The notes under the pieces were generated by a model. That model had not been told where the DNA came from and did no database searches. It saw nothing but the letters and a program-made list of their open reading frames with translations. A DNA stretch of 64,000 bases from an uncultured Opitutales bacterium (lineage in GTDB: Bacteria; Verrucomicrobiota; Verrucomicrobiia; Opitutales; Intestinicryptomonadaceae): positions 62,001 to 126,000 of the forward strand of contig URJJ01000001.1 in assembly GCA_900548185.1 (NCBI GenBank). Reading direction: 5' to 3'. The position numbers and the translations under genes are program-made. Position 1 is the stretch's first letter. Each line of letters starts with the position of its first letter. Below are positions 39,601 to 46,477 of this stretch, in pieces.

Positions 39601-40275
39601 CAGTTTTCCTTCGACGCCGAAAAGCCGGTGGCCGCCATACGCGTGGACCCCGGAAGCTCCAAAAACGACGGCCTCATATCCCCCAGGCTCTTCGGGGGGC
39701 TAGACATGGAGGACTTTGCCGAAATACCGTTTTCGCTGGGAAAGGACGGCGATGTTGACGTCATGCGCCTCGAAAAGCCCATGAAGCTCAAAATGGTAAG
39801 GATAGAGCAGGGCGGGGACCGAGGAAACTGGTGGACCGTGGCGGAAATCATTCCGGTTCTTGAAGGGTCCGCCTACTCCGGTTCGCTCAAGCCTTATGGC
39901 GGCGGGATTTCGGCCGGGGCGAGCCACGGGGCCGACGCCGTAAAGTTCGCCTTCGACGGCGCAGACAAGACCCGGTGGTCCACAAACTGCCGCCGCTTCC
40001 CCGGCCAGTGGTTCCTCCTGAAGTTTGACAAGCCGCGCAAGGTGGGCTTTGTGGACCTCATTTTGAAGGACTCCGTGGGGGACCGCATCCGAAAGCCGCG
40101 CGTATTCATAGGGGATTCCCTCGACGACATGCGCATCGCCGATGTGAAATACGAAAAGAAGATGGATAGGGACCGCTTCGTATTCGCAGCACCCGGGACG
40201 CCCAGGTTCATAAGGATTGAAAACGGCGAGGCTTCGGGCAATTTCTGGTCGTTTCACGCAATAGAAGTCAAATAG
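36688..40275 (+). CDS. Secreted ThuA - HEAT-like - twin discoidin protein (1195 aa)
   Basis: A signal peptide (about 1-19) is followed by a ThuA-like, class I glutamine-amidotransferase-type fold domain at about 25-310 (FLVWSRTEGARHG, FDCVVLNNTTG, GGGVMGVHAACDAM, RVFYGAFGH). A long alpha-helical middle of about 320-940 looks like HEAT/PBS-lyase repeats. The C-terminus has two F5/8 type C (discoidin)-like domains, each with a SKWST/TRWSTN ligand-type segment (about 950-1060 and 1070-1195). ThuA proteins are linked to trehalose/glucoside conversion; discoidin parts bind carbohydrate. It is paired with the Gfo/Idh/MocA enzyme 17 bases upstream. Start at 36688 follows GGGGAGGG at 8 nt. Confidence 0.85.
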   Translation: MKVFFAIFAAAAFACHAAGQQHYERPDPVLTAEQLAMTEKAAPKRLLAAPAKVRSFLVWSRTEGARHGEGIVAFNALLKVLERNSGGKWEMVFADEPEPHFSSVENLRKFDCVVLNNTTGRFFESYRDVYEKMSEEEKKADRARNFKYRDNLIEYVRQGGGVMGVHAACDAMDCKDPSNPSEKSPAYPLMMGGRFAGHPWGAGNSPVTVLVEDASSPLTRGIWPDGEFRIQDEIYTYREDDPKTGVSYGYGRDRQRMLLGLDFDRSPKDGGKDPMAETSRKTKDFGLGWIKDFGKGRVFYGAFGHRIDVYWRNPGICEFYMRGLQYASGDLKADAAPLGKAGFEKAMAASVINSVKTLRNVEYGEPVNPIENAVFRAYKAAGESPEAAARLERLCVDELKSGAGTNRYLKLCSEILQFVGANSTAAEVGGVIARDSAPGADPKARHYTESLFIALARSRDPEAGAVLRKLADSKFKSVAVGALSAIGYRKNPADAEFLWKKFASARSDAEAWAAVSALAETGAPGVFSRLSEACFSARGGALKSRIGALAFSNSGAAPGELAAFASKVAADKSAPEGLRAMAAVELLKSGKVCEGARMENLIRFLARNPGVKIPEEMSLSRLPERLKPPMIYALVARNEGRDEVLGCVPESGEAAVAYCYAVSQWGADSSLEKAFSLAPLMDEKQMRHAAFVLSAIKSPDKLMKIMSLMPRLGGKGAELASKAASFVDASDSFDGLFGIVEGPSGEAEKRAAIRALENASLRNSEVFVRMAGVYPKLPEALRRDAMLLMVACSRRGCDAEMVAAAAALMDRAKTPSEKRKFFRFATANMSRPGAEMLVSAYRKGMRAEALAELSSWTDPSALGPMVELDKSLRDTRERLGVQRAIVKLLPRADALESDAARHIMENAVDKKDARLVEKMARLNLSGRAVSNLPGGLSATACAEEGDVGKMFDYDENSKWSTKRPCKSGDWIQFSFDAEKPVAAIRVDPGSSKNDGLISPRLFGGLDMEDFAEIPFSLGKDGDVDVMRLEKPMKLKMVRIEQGGDRGNWWTVAEIIPVLEGSAYSGSLKPYGGGISAGASHGADAVKFAFDGADKTRWSTNCRRFPGQWFLLKFDKPRKVGFVDLILKDSVGDRIRKPRVFIGDSLDDMRIADVKYEKKMDRDRFVFAAPGTPRFIRIENGEASGNFWSFHAIEVK

Positions 40276-40331
40276 CAGCCCGCGTGCGCCGCCTGCCCGG
40301 CAAAATATTTATAGAAGGGAGTAAATAAACA

Positions 40332-40583
40332 ATGATTTCAATATTATTGAATAAAGAAAAAAACGGTATTGATATTTTGTTGGACAAAAAAGGTGCTGAG
40401 CTTTTAATTGATGATCTTCAATATTTGAAAGATAGTAATGACCATGTACATCTTGCTGAATGGTCTGGGGAGTTGACATCGTTGAAATTATTGCATGATG
40501 ATTCAACAGTCATTTCATTTCTCAATATTGGGGTATTAGCGGATTCAAAAATTAAAGAAATATATGATAATTCTGTAGAATAA
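40332..40583 (+). CDS. Imm32-like immunity protein (83 aa)
   Basis: Small acidic protein. The segment KKGAELLIDDLQYLKDSNDH followed by VHLAEWSGELTSLK resembles the Imm32 family (helix, then HVHL..EW.G.ELS). Such proteins neutralise toxin tips of contact-dependent or T6SS/Rhs systems in the cytosol. Start ATG 40332 follows AAGGGAG by about 11 bases. It precedes the metallopeptidase toxin, whereas immunity genes usually follow their own toxin, so it may belong to a toxin lost from its left side. Identification is from memory of the family. Confidence 0.55.
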   Translation: MISILLNKEKNGIDILLDKKGAELLIDDLQYLKDSNDHVHLAEWSGELTSLKLLHDDSTVISFLNIGVLADSKIKEIYDNSVE

Positions 40584-40639
40584 TAAATCTCACTATAATC
40601 CTCAACGCTAGAAACAACGTTAAGTTAACTTTGTTTTAT

Positions 40640-41281
40640 ATGTCTTTCGGTGGGCACAAGGATATAGGAGAAATCAAGACAGATTTCAATCGAGCGATTA
40701 CTTATGGTGGCTCGGAGGAAATACAGGTTAAAATTAAAGAGCAATTAGCGTCAATTGCGTCGAAGAGCCCCAAGGCAGCTAAGATAATAGCAGAGTTGGA
40801 AAATTCTAAACATCGACATCATATTGCTCCTATAAAATATGACAAACAAGACCCCGTAACAAAAACCCTTAATCTGGAGGATTCTAAAAACGGAAAGGGA
40901 AGTCCGACGGAAATATACTATAATCCAGAGAGTAATAAGGTTTCAAAAAATTTAGCGGGTGAGCGCATAGAGTTTAATCCGGAAGAAGTCTTGAGCCATG
41001 AGATATCCCATGCTGGCGATAGTAATCGAGGTAACAATTCTGAAATAATGGATAAAGATCGTAAGCAGAATCAGAAAGAAACAAATGCGATAATTGTTCA
41101 AAACGAAGTGTCGAAGTCAGACAATAGAAAAACTCGTACATATCATTCTCTTAGGAGAGAAATTGAGCGTCGTAAACGCGAAGATGCACTGCGTTCCGAT
41201 GGCAGATTGTCTTCATGGGAATATTTAGATGATAACAACTATAAGCCAAACTATGAAAAAGATGATGATAAGACCAAATAA
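40640..41281 (+). CDS. Zinc-metallopeptidase toxin domain, orphan (213 aa)
   Basis: HEISH at residues 120-124 is an HExxH zinc site, followed by AGDSNRGN and then KETNAIIVQNEV, where Glu147 is a plausible third ligand. HELxHAxD plus E..A...EN is the pattern of metallopeptidase tips on Rhs and related polymorphic toxins. No signal peptide, Rhs repeat or other delivery part precedes it, and no Shine-Dalgarno is seen, so this is probably an orphan toxin tip, perhaps used after recombination with a full-length toxin gene. An earlier TTG start at 40631 is possible. The lipoprotein gene downstream overlaps its 3' end. Confidence 0.6.
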   Translation: MSFGGHKDIGEIKTDFNRAITYGGSEEIQVKIKEQLASIASKSPKAAKIIAELENSKHRHHIAPIKYDKQDPVTKTLNLEDSKNGKGSPTEIYYNPESNKVSKNLAGERIEFNPEEVLSHEISHAGDSNRGNNSEIMDKDRKQNQKETNAIIVQNEVSKSDNRKTRTYHSLRREIERRKREDALRSDGRLSSWEYLDDNNYKPNYEKDDDKTK

Positions 41282-41672
41282 AATGATGTATCTGTTATGC
41301 GCAGTTTTGCTTTCAGGGTGTGGGAATTTTAACCATATTCCATACATTTCATCTCAACGTTATAACGAATGTGAATTGTTAGGATTTCTTCCAATTGAGT
41401 TAATGTATGACTACGATGCGAATACTGTTATCCGCGATGATCCACGTTTGGAAAGTAATGAGGTAAAGAAGAATGTTGAGTTTTGCGTGGATGATTTTAA
41501 TAAGAGAGTTAAAGGCGATCCTTTATGCCAAATTGATTATTTAGATGAAATTCAACCTGTCGGATATATAGATTATTATGTCTTTGGCGTAACTGATACG
41601 AGTACGATAATTTATGCCTATGACACGAAATTAAAGAAATTTCTGTTTTCGTTTAATCCAGGATGGTTTTGA
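41253..41672 (+). CDS. Small lipoprotein overlapping the toxin gene, possible immunity protein
   Basis: A positively charged start (MKKMMIRPNK) leads to MMYLLCAVLLSGC, with LSGC as lipobox. The mature part is acidic, rich in Tyr and Asp, with PGWF at the end. Starts at 41253, 41262 or 41283 all keep the lipobox; I chose 41253 for its charged n-region. Its start overlaps the end of the metallopeptidase gene, the usual arrangement of toxin and immunity. If so, the immunity acts in the periplasm, where the protease would enter. No family name can be given. Confidence 0.5.
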   Translation: MKKMMIRPNKMMYLLCAVLLSGCGNFNHIPYISSQRYNECELLGFLPIELMYDYDANTVIRDDPRLESNEVKKNVEFCVDDFNKRVKGDPLCQIDYLDEIQPVGYIDYYVFGVTDTSTIIYAYDTKLKKFLFSFNPGWF

Positions 41673-41769
41673 TTGAATCGCCGTATCCTAATTTCAAAAT
41701 ACCAATAAATAACCCTCAATTACATCCAGCTACAGTCTCTGATGGTTATGCGCTGATACTTTATTAAAT

Positions 41770-42198
41770 ATGAAAAATGAAAATATATTAACGGGGGATT
41801 TTGAAGAATTTGCATTGCGTGATTTTGAATTCTTGCAATTAGATTACGGATTTTCAAATCCGCTTTTTGAAAGAGGCGACACTTTTGAAAATATTGGATA
41901 TACAAAAGGAAGCCTTGGTGTTTTATTGAGTTATGATGCTTTGGATCAAATGTGCTCAATCTATTTTTTTGATGCGTCTAATGGGTTTCCTCCTGAAAAT
42001 CTTATAATAGATTTTAAGTATTATGCGAGATATAAGAATTTATCAGCTTATAATCCCAGTGAGTTAAATTTACCTAATCCCCGTCTTGAAAATGGATTTT
42101 TATGCGAAGGGGGTCTTGAGATTGAAGTTTCTAATAATTCCAAAATTCTTAATAAATATTTCAAACCTATATTGAAAACAGATGTTTTTATATATTAA
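41770..42198 (+). CDS. Small protein of unknown function, possible orphan immunity gene (142 aa)
   Basis: An acidic, aromatic-rich protein (MKNENILTGDFEEFALRDFE at the start, DVFIY at the end) with no signal peptide or known motif. Size, composition and position between two toxin modules suggest an immunity protein. No clear ribosome-binding site precedes the ATG. Confidence 0.45.
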   Translation: MKNENILTGDFEEFALRDFEFLQLDYGFSNPLFERGDTFENIGYTKGSLGVLLSYDALDQMCSIYFFDASNGFPPENLIIDFKYYARYKNLSAYNPSELNLPNPRLENGFLCEGGLEIEVSNNSKILNKYFKPILKTDVFIY

Positions 42199-42387
42199 CG
42201 TGATGATTATGTAGCGATTTTCACTGATTTTCATAAGTTGGAGAACTTTCTACTGTTGTTTACGGTTACGGTTTTTCTAGTACACATACGACAGGAACTC
42301 GAACAGGACGGGGCACTTGAAAGAGGTTCGAGGGCCGTCAAATCCAGACCATTATAACGAGGAGACCGTTTACACGATAAACGCGAT
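42199..42387 (+). pseudogene. Remnant sequence upstream of the second toxin
   Basis: A 190-base stretch with broken reading frames. One frame reads VYGYGFSSTHTTGTRTGRGT then stops, another reads DHYNEETVYTINA just before the toxin ATG. It looks like the decayed end of a larger protein to which the toxin tip once belonged, but I cannot identify it. Confidence 0.35.
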
Positions 42388-42749
42388 ATGCCGGTTCCAA
42401 AAAAAGCTAAGGAAGCTGCCGAAAGTGCTAATAAGGTTAGTAATAATCCAGATGTTTCTTTTGGCGGATCTCACGCAAAAAAATTGAACCAGAGCAAAAT
42501 GCTATTGGAGATCATATAAAGTTTACACGTGATCAAAATGGAAATGTTCAAAAGTATACATCATTAAAAAAACAAACAAACCCGAATAATGAAAATCCGT
42601 GGGAAGTTGCTAAAAGATTCGATAGAGAAGGCAAACATTTTGACAAAAAAATAAAAGAGTATATTGAAGAACCCCGTATTCATGAAGGGGTAAATAAAAA
42701 TCGTTCTGTGAGATCTGCAAAATCAGACGAAATTCCAAGAGGAGAATAA
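42388..42749 (+). pseudogene. Polymorphic toxin tip (type-24-like) interrupted by a -1 frame change
   Basis: The first frame from ATG 42388 gives MPVPKKAKEAAESANK, continues to GGSHAKK and then stops at 42519. The -1 frame from 42483 continues with IEPEQNAIGDHIKFTRDQ, then NGNVQKYTSLKKQTNPNNENPW, stated as two parts, and ends with EEPRIHEG and IPRGE before TAA at 42747-42749. The downstream part resembles polymorphic toxin type 24 tips (phtrFkRD..G.v..Y, ..KRFD..GkhF, ..PRiHE). The frame switch is at A7 (42477-42483), read gcA AAA AAA in the zero frame. It may be a mutation, a sequencing error or programmed slippage. The joined protein would be about 120 aa. Confidence 0.55.
42477..42483 (+). 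other. Slippery heptamer A_AAA_AAA at the toxin frame switch
   Basis: The seven A lie in the zero frame as gcA AAA AAA ttg. A single -1 slip here joins the two halves of the toxin exactly. No strong downstream stem was seen by eye. Confidence 0.4.
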
Positions 42750-43352
42750 TTGAAAAACAATAAATGTATAATAAGTTATTTGGAAGAAAATTTTACTTTC
42801 TTCCAAAAGAATTCCATGAATTATAAATTTTCTATTCGGAACCTTGATAATCCAGGATGGAATTCATTTATACCAATGCCCAAGCAATCATTAGATATTG
42901 ATTGGGTATCTTTGGAAAATTCCGAAGAAGATTGGATTTTTTGGAGAATTAGTAATGGATTCTTTGAATTTTCATGTTCTCCGTTGAATTTAGCTAAAAG
43001 TTTTAGCATATTTTTCAAACTAATAGAGGCAGAAAATATAGGAAATAATTCTTATGATTTAATTAATGCACTTGATTCGTGGTTTAGTCGGAATTGCAAT
43101 GGAGATTGGGAGCACTCCAATATTGTATGTATTGAGTCGCTTTATGACAAATGGAAAGTAAATATTGGCTTCTATGACTTAGTATATCCTTATGAAGAAT
43201 TTATGCCGTGTAGGATATTTAAATCAGGGATTAATTGGTACAAGTATGATTTAGAAAATAAGTCTTTTATAGGAGAATCTAGTTCTCGTAATTTGCATAA
43301 ATTGTTGGAAGGATTTATTAAAAATATTAATATATTTGAACAAGTCTGTTGA
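42750..43352 (+). CDS. Imm53-like immunity protein with two related halves (200 aa)
   Basis: The segment SWFSRNCNGDWEH followed by IESLYDKWKVNI matches Imm53 (SWy..qCdGdWEH..gi.IeTldnpGW.v.I). The N-half (IRNLDNPGWNSFIPMP, then EEDWIFWRISNGFFEFSCSP and NLAKSFSIFFKLI) aligns with the C-half (IESLYDKWKVNIGFYD, then INWYKYDLENKSFIGESSSR and NLHKLLEGFIKNI). It starts with TTG directly after the toxin's TAA, with AGGAG five bases before, so translation is coupled to the toxin gene. No signal peptide: it acts in the cytosol. Confidence 0.6.
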   Translation: MKNNKCIISYLEENFTFFQKNSMNYKFSIRNLDNPGWNSFIPMPKQSLDIDWVSLENSEEDWIFWRISNGFFEFSCSPLNLAKSFSIFFKLIEAENIGNNSYDLINALDSWFSRNCNGDWEHSNIVCIESLYDKWKVNIGFYDLVYPYEEFMPCRIFKSGINWYKYDLENKSFIGESSSRNLHKLLEGFIKNINIFEQVC

Positions 43353-43435
43353 AGTGTAGTCCGAGCAGTCCGGCGTCATGACGGTGCGGCCACGATTTGG
43401 CTTGAAAAAAAGCCCGACTTTTGGAAGATGCGTTT

Positions 43436-44935
43436 ATGCTTATAAACATCTTGGAGTATCTTGAGTCAACCGCCGCCAGGGTTCCGGACAAAATCGCCCT
43501 CGAAGACAGGAGCTCGTCCCTTTCCTTCGCGCAGCTCAGGACGCGCGCCCTCGATATTTCGGACGCCCTTGCCGGCGCAGTTTCGGACATCCGCAGCCCC
43601 GTGGCGGTCTTTCTCCCGAAGGGCGTCGAGGCGATTTCCGCATTCATGGGCGTCCTTTATTCGGGCAATATCTATATGCCGATGGACGTGAAAAGCCCGG
43701 CGGCGCGCACCCGGGCCATTTTTGAGAACATAGAGCCCGCCGCCGCAATAACAGACGAAAGCGGCCTGGAAAAAATTTCCGACCTCCTCCCCCCGGAAAA
43801 AATAATCGTAATCGGCGGCGTGGCGCATGCCGAGTCCCCGAGGACGCGCTGGCGCGAGAATATCGACATGGATCCGGCCTACATCATAAACACGTCGGGC
43901 TCGACGGGCGTGCCCAAGGGCGTTGCCGTTTCCCACAGGTCCATAATAGACTACATCGAGTGGGCCAGGGATTGCTACGGGATTGGCGGAGACCGCGTAA
44001 TGGGAAACCAGGCCCCGCTTTACTTTGACAATTCCGTGCTCGACATATACCTGTGTCTTTCGACGGGGCTGAAGCTGATACTCACCCCGGAGGAGCTTTT
44101 CACATTCCCCATAAAGCTTCTGGAGTACTTCAGCCAAAAGGGCGTCGATACGGTGTTCTTCGTCCCTTCGGTGCTTTCCACAATCGCAAACCTCGGGCTT
44201 CTCGACGCGGTGAGGCCGCCGCTAAAGACGGTGCTTTTCGCGGGGGAAACCATGCCCACAAAGCAGCTCAACTATTGGATTTCCAAATATCCGAAGGCTC
44301 TGTTTTCAAACCTCTACGGCCCCACCGAAATAACGGTTGACTGCACGTATTTTATCGTGGACAGGCTCCTTTCGGATGCGGAGCCTGTGCCCATCGGCAG
44401 GCCGTGCCGCAATGCGGATGTCATAATTTTGGATTCGGACAACCGCCGGGTTGAAGGCCCGGGGAAGTCCGGGGAAATATGCGTCAGGGGAACTTCGCTC
44501 GCCCTCGGATACTACAACAACCCGGCGCGGACCGAGGCGGCCTTCGTCCAGAATCCGCTCAATTCAAAATACCCCGAAAAAATTTACAGAACCGGCGATA
44601 TGGCCCACTTCAACGACCGCGGCGAAATCATATTCGAGGGTCGCAAGGATTTGCAGATAAAGCATATGGGCTTTCGCATCGAACTTGGCGAAATCGAGTC
44701 CGCCGCCCGCTCCCTCCCGGGGGTTGACTTGGCGTGCGCCGTGTTCGACGCCGGAAAACCGGCAATAATCCTCTTTTACGAGGCGCGCGAAGAAATCCCC
44801 CCGCGCTCCTTCGCCTCGTCGCTGACTTCGTCGCTTCCAAAATACATGATTCCCGCAAAATTCGTCAGGCTAGACGCCATCCCGCTTACGGCAAACGGCA
44901 AGACCGACCGGGCGGCTTTGGCGGGCATGATATGA
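43436..44935 (+). CDS. Adenylation enzyme, DltA-like amino-acid-activating
   Basis: AMP-forming adenylate enzyme of the ANL superfamily, 499 aa. Core motifs are A3 NTSGSTGVPKGVAVSHRS, A5 NLYGPTEITVDC, A7 YRTGDMA, A8 GRKDLQIKHMGFRIELGEIE and A10 PLTANGKTDR with the catalytic Lys. The overall look is close to DltA (D-alanine:carrier ligase) and to NRPS adenylation domains; the amino acid cannot be read with confidence. No carrier protein or condensation domain lies in the window. The start at 43436 has GGAAG eight bases before. The GNAT-like gene starts 10 bases after its stop. Confidence 0.88.
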   Translation: MLINILEYLESTAARVPDKIALEDRSSSLSFAQLRTRALDISDALAGAVSDIRSPVAVFLPKGVEAISAFMGVLYSGNIYMPMDVKSPAARTRAIFENIEPAAAITDESGLEKISDLLPPEKIIVIGGVAHAESPRTRWRENIDMDPAYIINTSGSTGVPKGVAVSHRSIIDYIEWARDCYGIGGDRVMGNQAPLYFDNSVLDIYLCLSTGLKLILTPEELFTFPIKLLEYFSQKGVDTVFFVPSVLSTIANLGLLDAVRPPLKTVLFAGETMPTKQLNYWISKYPKALFSNLYGPTEITVDCTYFIVDRLLSDAEPVPIGRPCRNADVIILDSDNRRVEGPGKSGEICVRGTSLALGYYNNPARTEAAFVQNPLNSKYPEKIYRTGDMAHFNDRGEIIFEGRKDLQIKHMGFRIELGEIESAARSLPGVDLACAVFDAGKPAIILFYEAREEIPPRSFASSLTSSLPKYMIPAKFVRLDAIPLTANGKTDRAALAGMI

Positions 44936-44945
44936 GGGCCGGGCC

Positions 44946-45713
44946 ATGCGGAAGTTTTCAAGGGCGCAGGTAGCGGAAGAGTACAGCCGCATAAAGTCTG
45001 GGGGCGGGGATTTTTTCTCCAACTACTGCTTCCCGCCCGACGGCGCGGACATGGACGGCGTATCCTCGGGCGAATCCCTCCTGCTTTTTAAGCCGGAGCG
45101 GGATTTTGTGCGCCTCTTTTTCATCACCCGCAGCCTGGACAATCTGGGAAGCCTCCTCGACTCGTCGCTTCCGGACGGGTTTTGCGCGTGCGTGGAGATT
45201 GCTTCAAGAGGGGCCCCGGCGCGGGATTTGGACGATTTATTTAAAAGCCGCTTCCGCCTGCATTCAGTCTATGAAAAAATGGAGCTTGCGCGCATACCCC
45301 CCGCAGTTGCGGCCGAAGCCCGAGGGGAGCTGGCGCCGGAGGAACTTTCTGCGGATATGGATGCGGTCTTTGACAAATTTTCAGACCATATCCCGGAAAT
45401 TTCGGAAATATCCCGCTTCTGTTCGGAAAAGAGGGCGGTTTCATTTCCATCGCAGGCGGGGCCGAGCTACGTCCTGTTTTCGATAGAGGGGGCTTTCGCC
45501 TACATAAATTTCTTCGCAAACCGCGCGGGGCGCGCCGGAATGGAAAGGCTGTGGTCGGGATTTTATTCGGCGGCCGCGCTTGCTGGGGCCAGGGCTGCGC
45601 GCCTCTGGGTAAACAGGCGGAATGAGAAAGCCCTGGCGGTTTATTCCAGAGAAGGGTTCAAGGGGGGCGGGATTTTCTCAACCGCTTATGTCCGCAGCCC
45701 TGACGGGGGTTAG
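44946..45713 (+). CDS. GNAT-like acyltransferase paired with the adenylation enzyme
   Basis: 255 aa. The C-terminal half shows GNAT features: RAARLWVNRRNEKALAVYSREGF (a V.....NxxAl.fYxk.GF-like acetyl-CoA motif B) and a final strand FSTAYVRS. The N-terminal half (about 1-120) is another, degenerate GNAT-like or helical region. The pair adenylation enzyme + GNAT suggests that an activated aminoacyl or acyl group is transferred to an acceptor, with the carrier missing from the window. No Shine-Dalgarno was seen; the spacing to the previous gene is 10 bases. Confidence 0.6.
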   Translation: MRKFSRAQVAEEYSRIKSGGGDFFSNYCFPPDGADMDGVSSGESLLLFKPERDFVRLFFITRSLDNLGSLLDSSLPDGFCACVEIASRGAPARDLDDLFKSRFRLHSVYEKMELARIPPAVAAEARGELAPEELSADMDAVFDKFSDHIPEISEISRFCSEKRAVSFPSQAGPSYVLFSIEGAFAYINFFANRAGRAGMERLWSGFYSAAALAGARAARLWVNRRNEKALAVYSREGFKGGGIFSTAYVRSPDGG

Positions 45714-46477
45714 GCCGCGTGTTCCGGGTGTGCAGTTTTGCCGCATTTTTTCATGTTTTGCCCTTCGGAAGCCTTGGGCATTTTGCAGTTTTTTTAAGCC
45801 TGCGGGATTCACATTGCGGAATTTCCCGCAAGCAGTGCGCCCCGCGTTCCCTCTAACGCTGTGGGCATCCCGCCTTGCGAATTTCCGAATTTGAGATTTA
45901 GGGGTTTGCTCCGGAGAGGATGCGCGGCGGGAAATCCGCGCAGTTAAGACTATTATAAAAGCGGGGCTAAAAACGGATTTGCAAACGGAGAAAAAACTGT
46001 CTGGCATTATAAATGCGCGTAAGGGCGGAATTTGGATTTCTCAATGAAGTTTTATTTTGAGTAGGAAAGGGAAGAGCCCGCCTGATATGTCGCGAAATTT
46101 TGCAGGATTTTTCATTTTTTTGGTGTTATAATCTATCCCTCCAGGTCAAAGCCTGCAACGCCCCTGAAATCGGTTTTGGGCGGTCTTTTTTGTGTTGTGG
46201 AAAGGGAACGTCATTTTTTTGCAAAATCCGTTTTCAGGAAAGAAAAATCTGCGGCGTCTGCCGGGCAAATGCGCCGACTCTTGAAAGTGCGGATTCCGCC
46301 CATGAAAACTGTCCGCAGTCCTCATGGTTTCTGGCAGCTTCCGGCGAGTTTTCTGGAAGTTTTTGCGGCCTCCGGGCCTTTGTGCTTAGGCTCAAAGAGG
46401 CTTGTTTACCCAAAAAGGCGCGGGGAAATCTCCCCGCGCCTTCAAAGCATCCCGGCTGATGGTTTTCCCGCAGGGCG
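45714..46477. other. Long intergenic region between convergent genes
   Basis: About 760 bases without a credible gene. It has TGCGCGG/CCGCGCA stem (45921-45942) without T run, a TATAAT-like site (46128-46133) and the terminator of the cyclophilin gene. The open frames here, for instance 46100-46459, lack start signals and normal protein composition. Confidence 0.35.
46412..46440 (-). terminator. Terminator of the ilvB-cyclophilin operon
   Basis: GGCGCGGGGA and TCCCCGCGCC arms with a 4-nt loop; on the minus strand five T follow. Confidence 0.85.

Larger units (their letters stand above)
40310..43360. other. AT-rich island of polymorphic-toxin and immunity genes
   Basis: Composition changes sharply at about 40.31 and 43.35 kb: A/T-rich codons and poly-A/T runs replace the GC-rich style on both sides. 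It holds five small genes plus one frame-shifted gene, all on the plus strand, between the ThuA gene and the adenylation gene. No recombinase, IS or direct repeat borders were seen. It looks like an imported set of orphan toxin tips and their immunity genes. Confidence 0.6.

Noticed and set aside
42296..42345. tRNA-like GGTTCGAG in the toxin island
   Set aside because: No matching acceptor, D or anticodon stems could be built around it.
46100..46459. Open frame of about 119 codons in the 45.7-46.5 kb gap
   Set aside because: No Shine-Dalgarno, odd composition with many Cys, and it runs into the terminator of the opposite operon.
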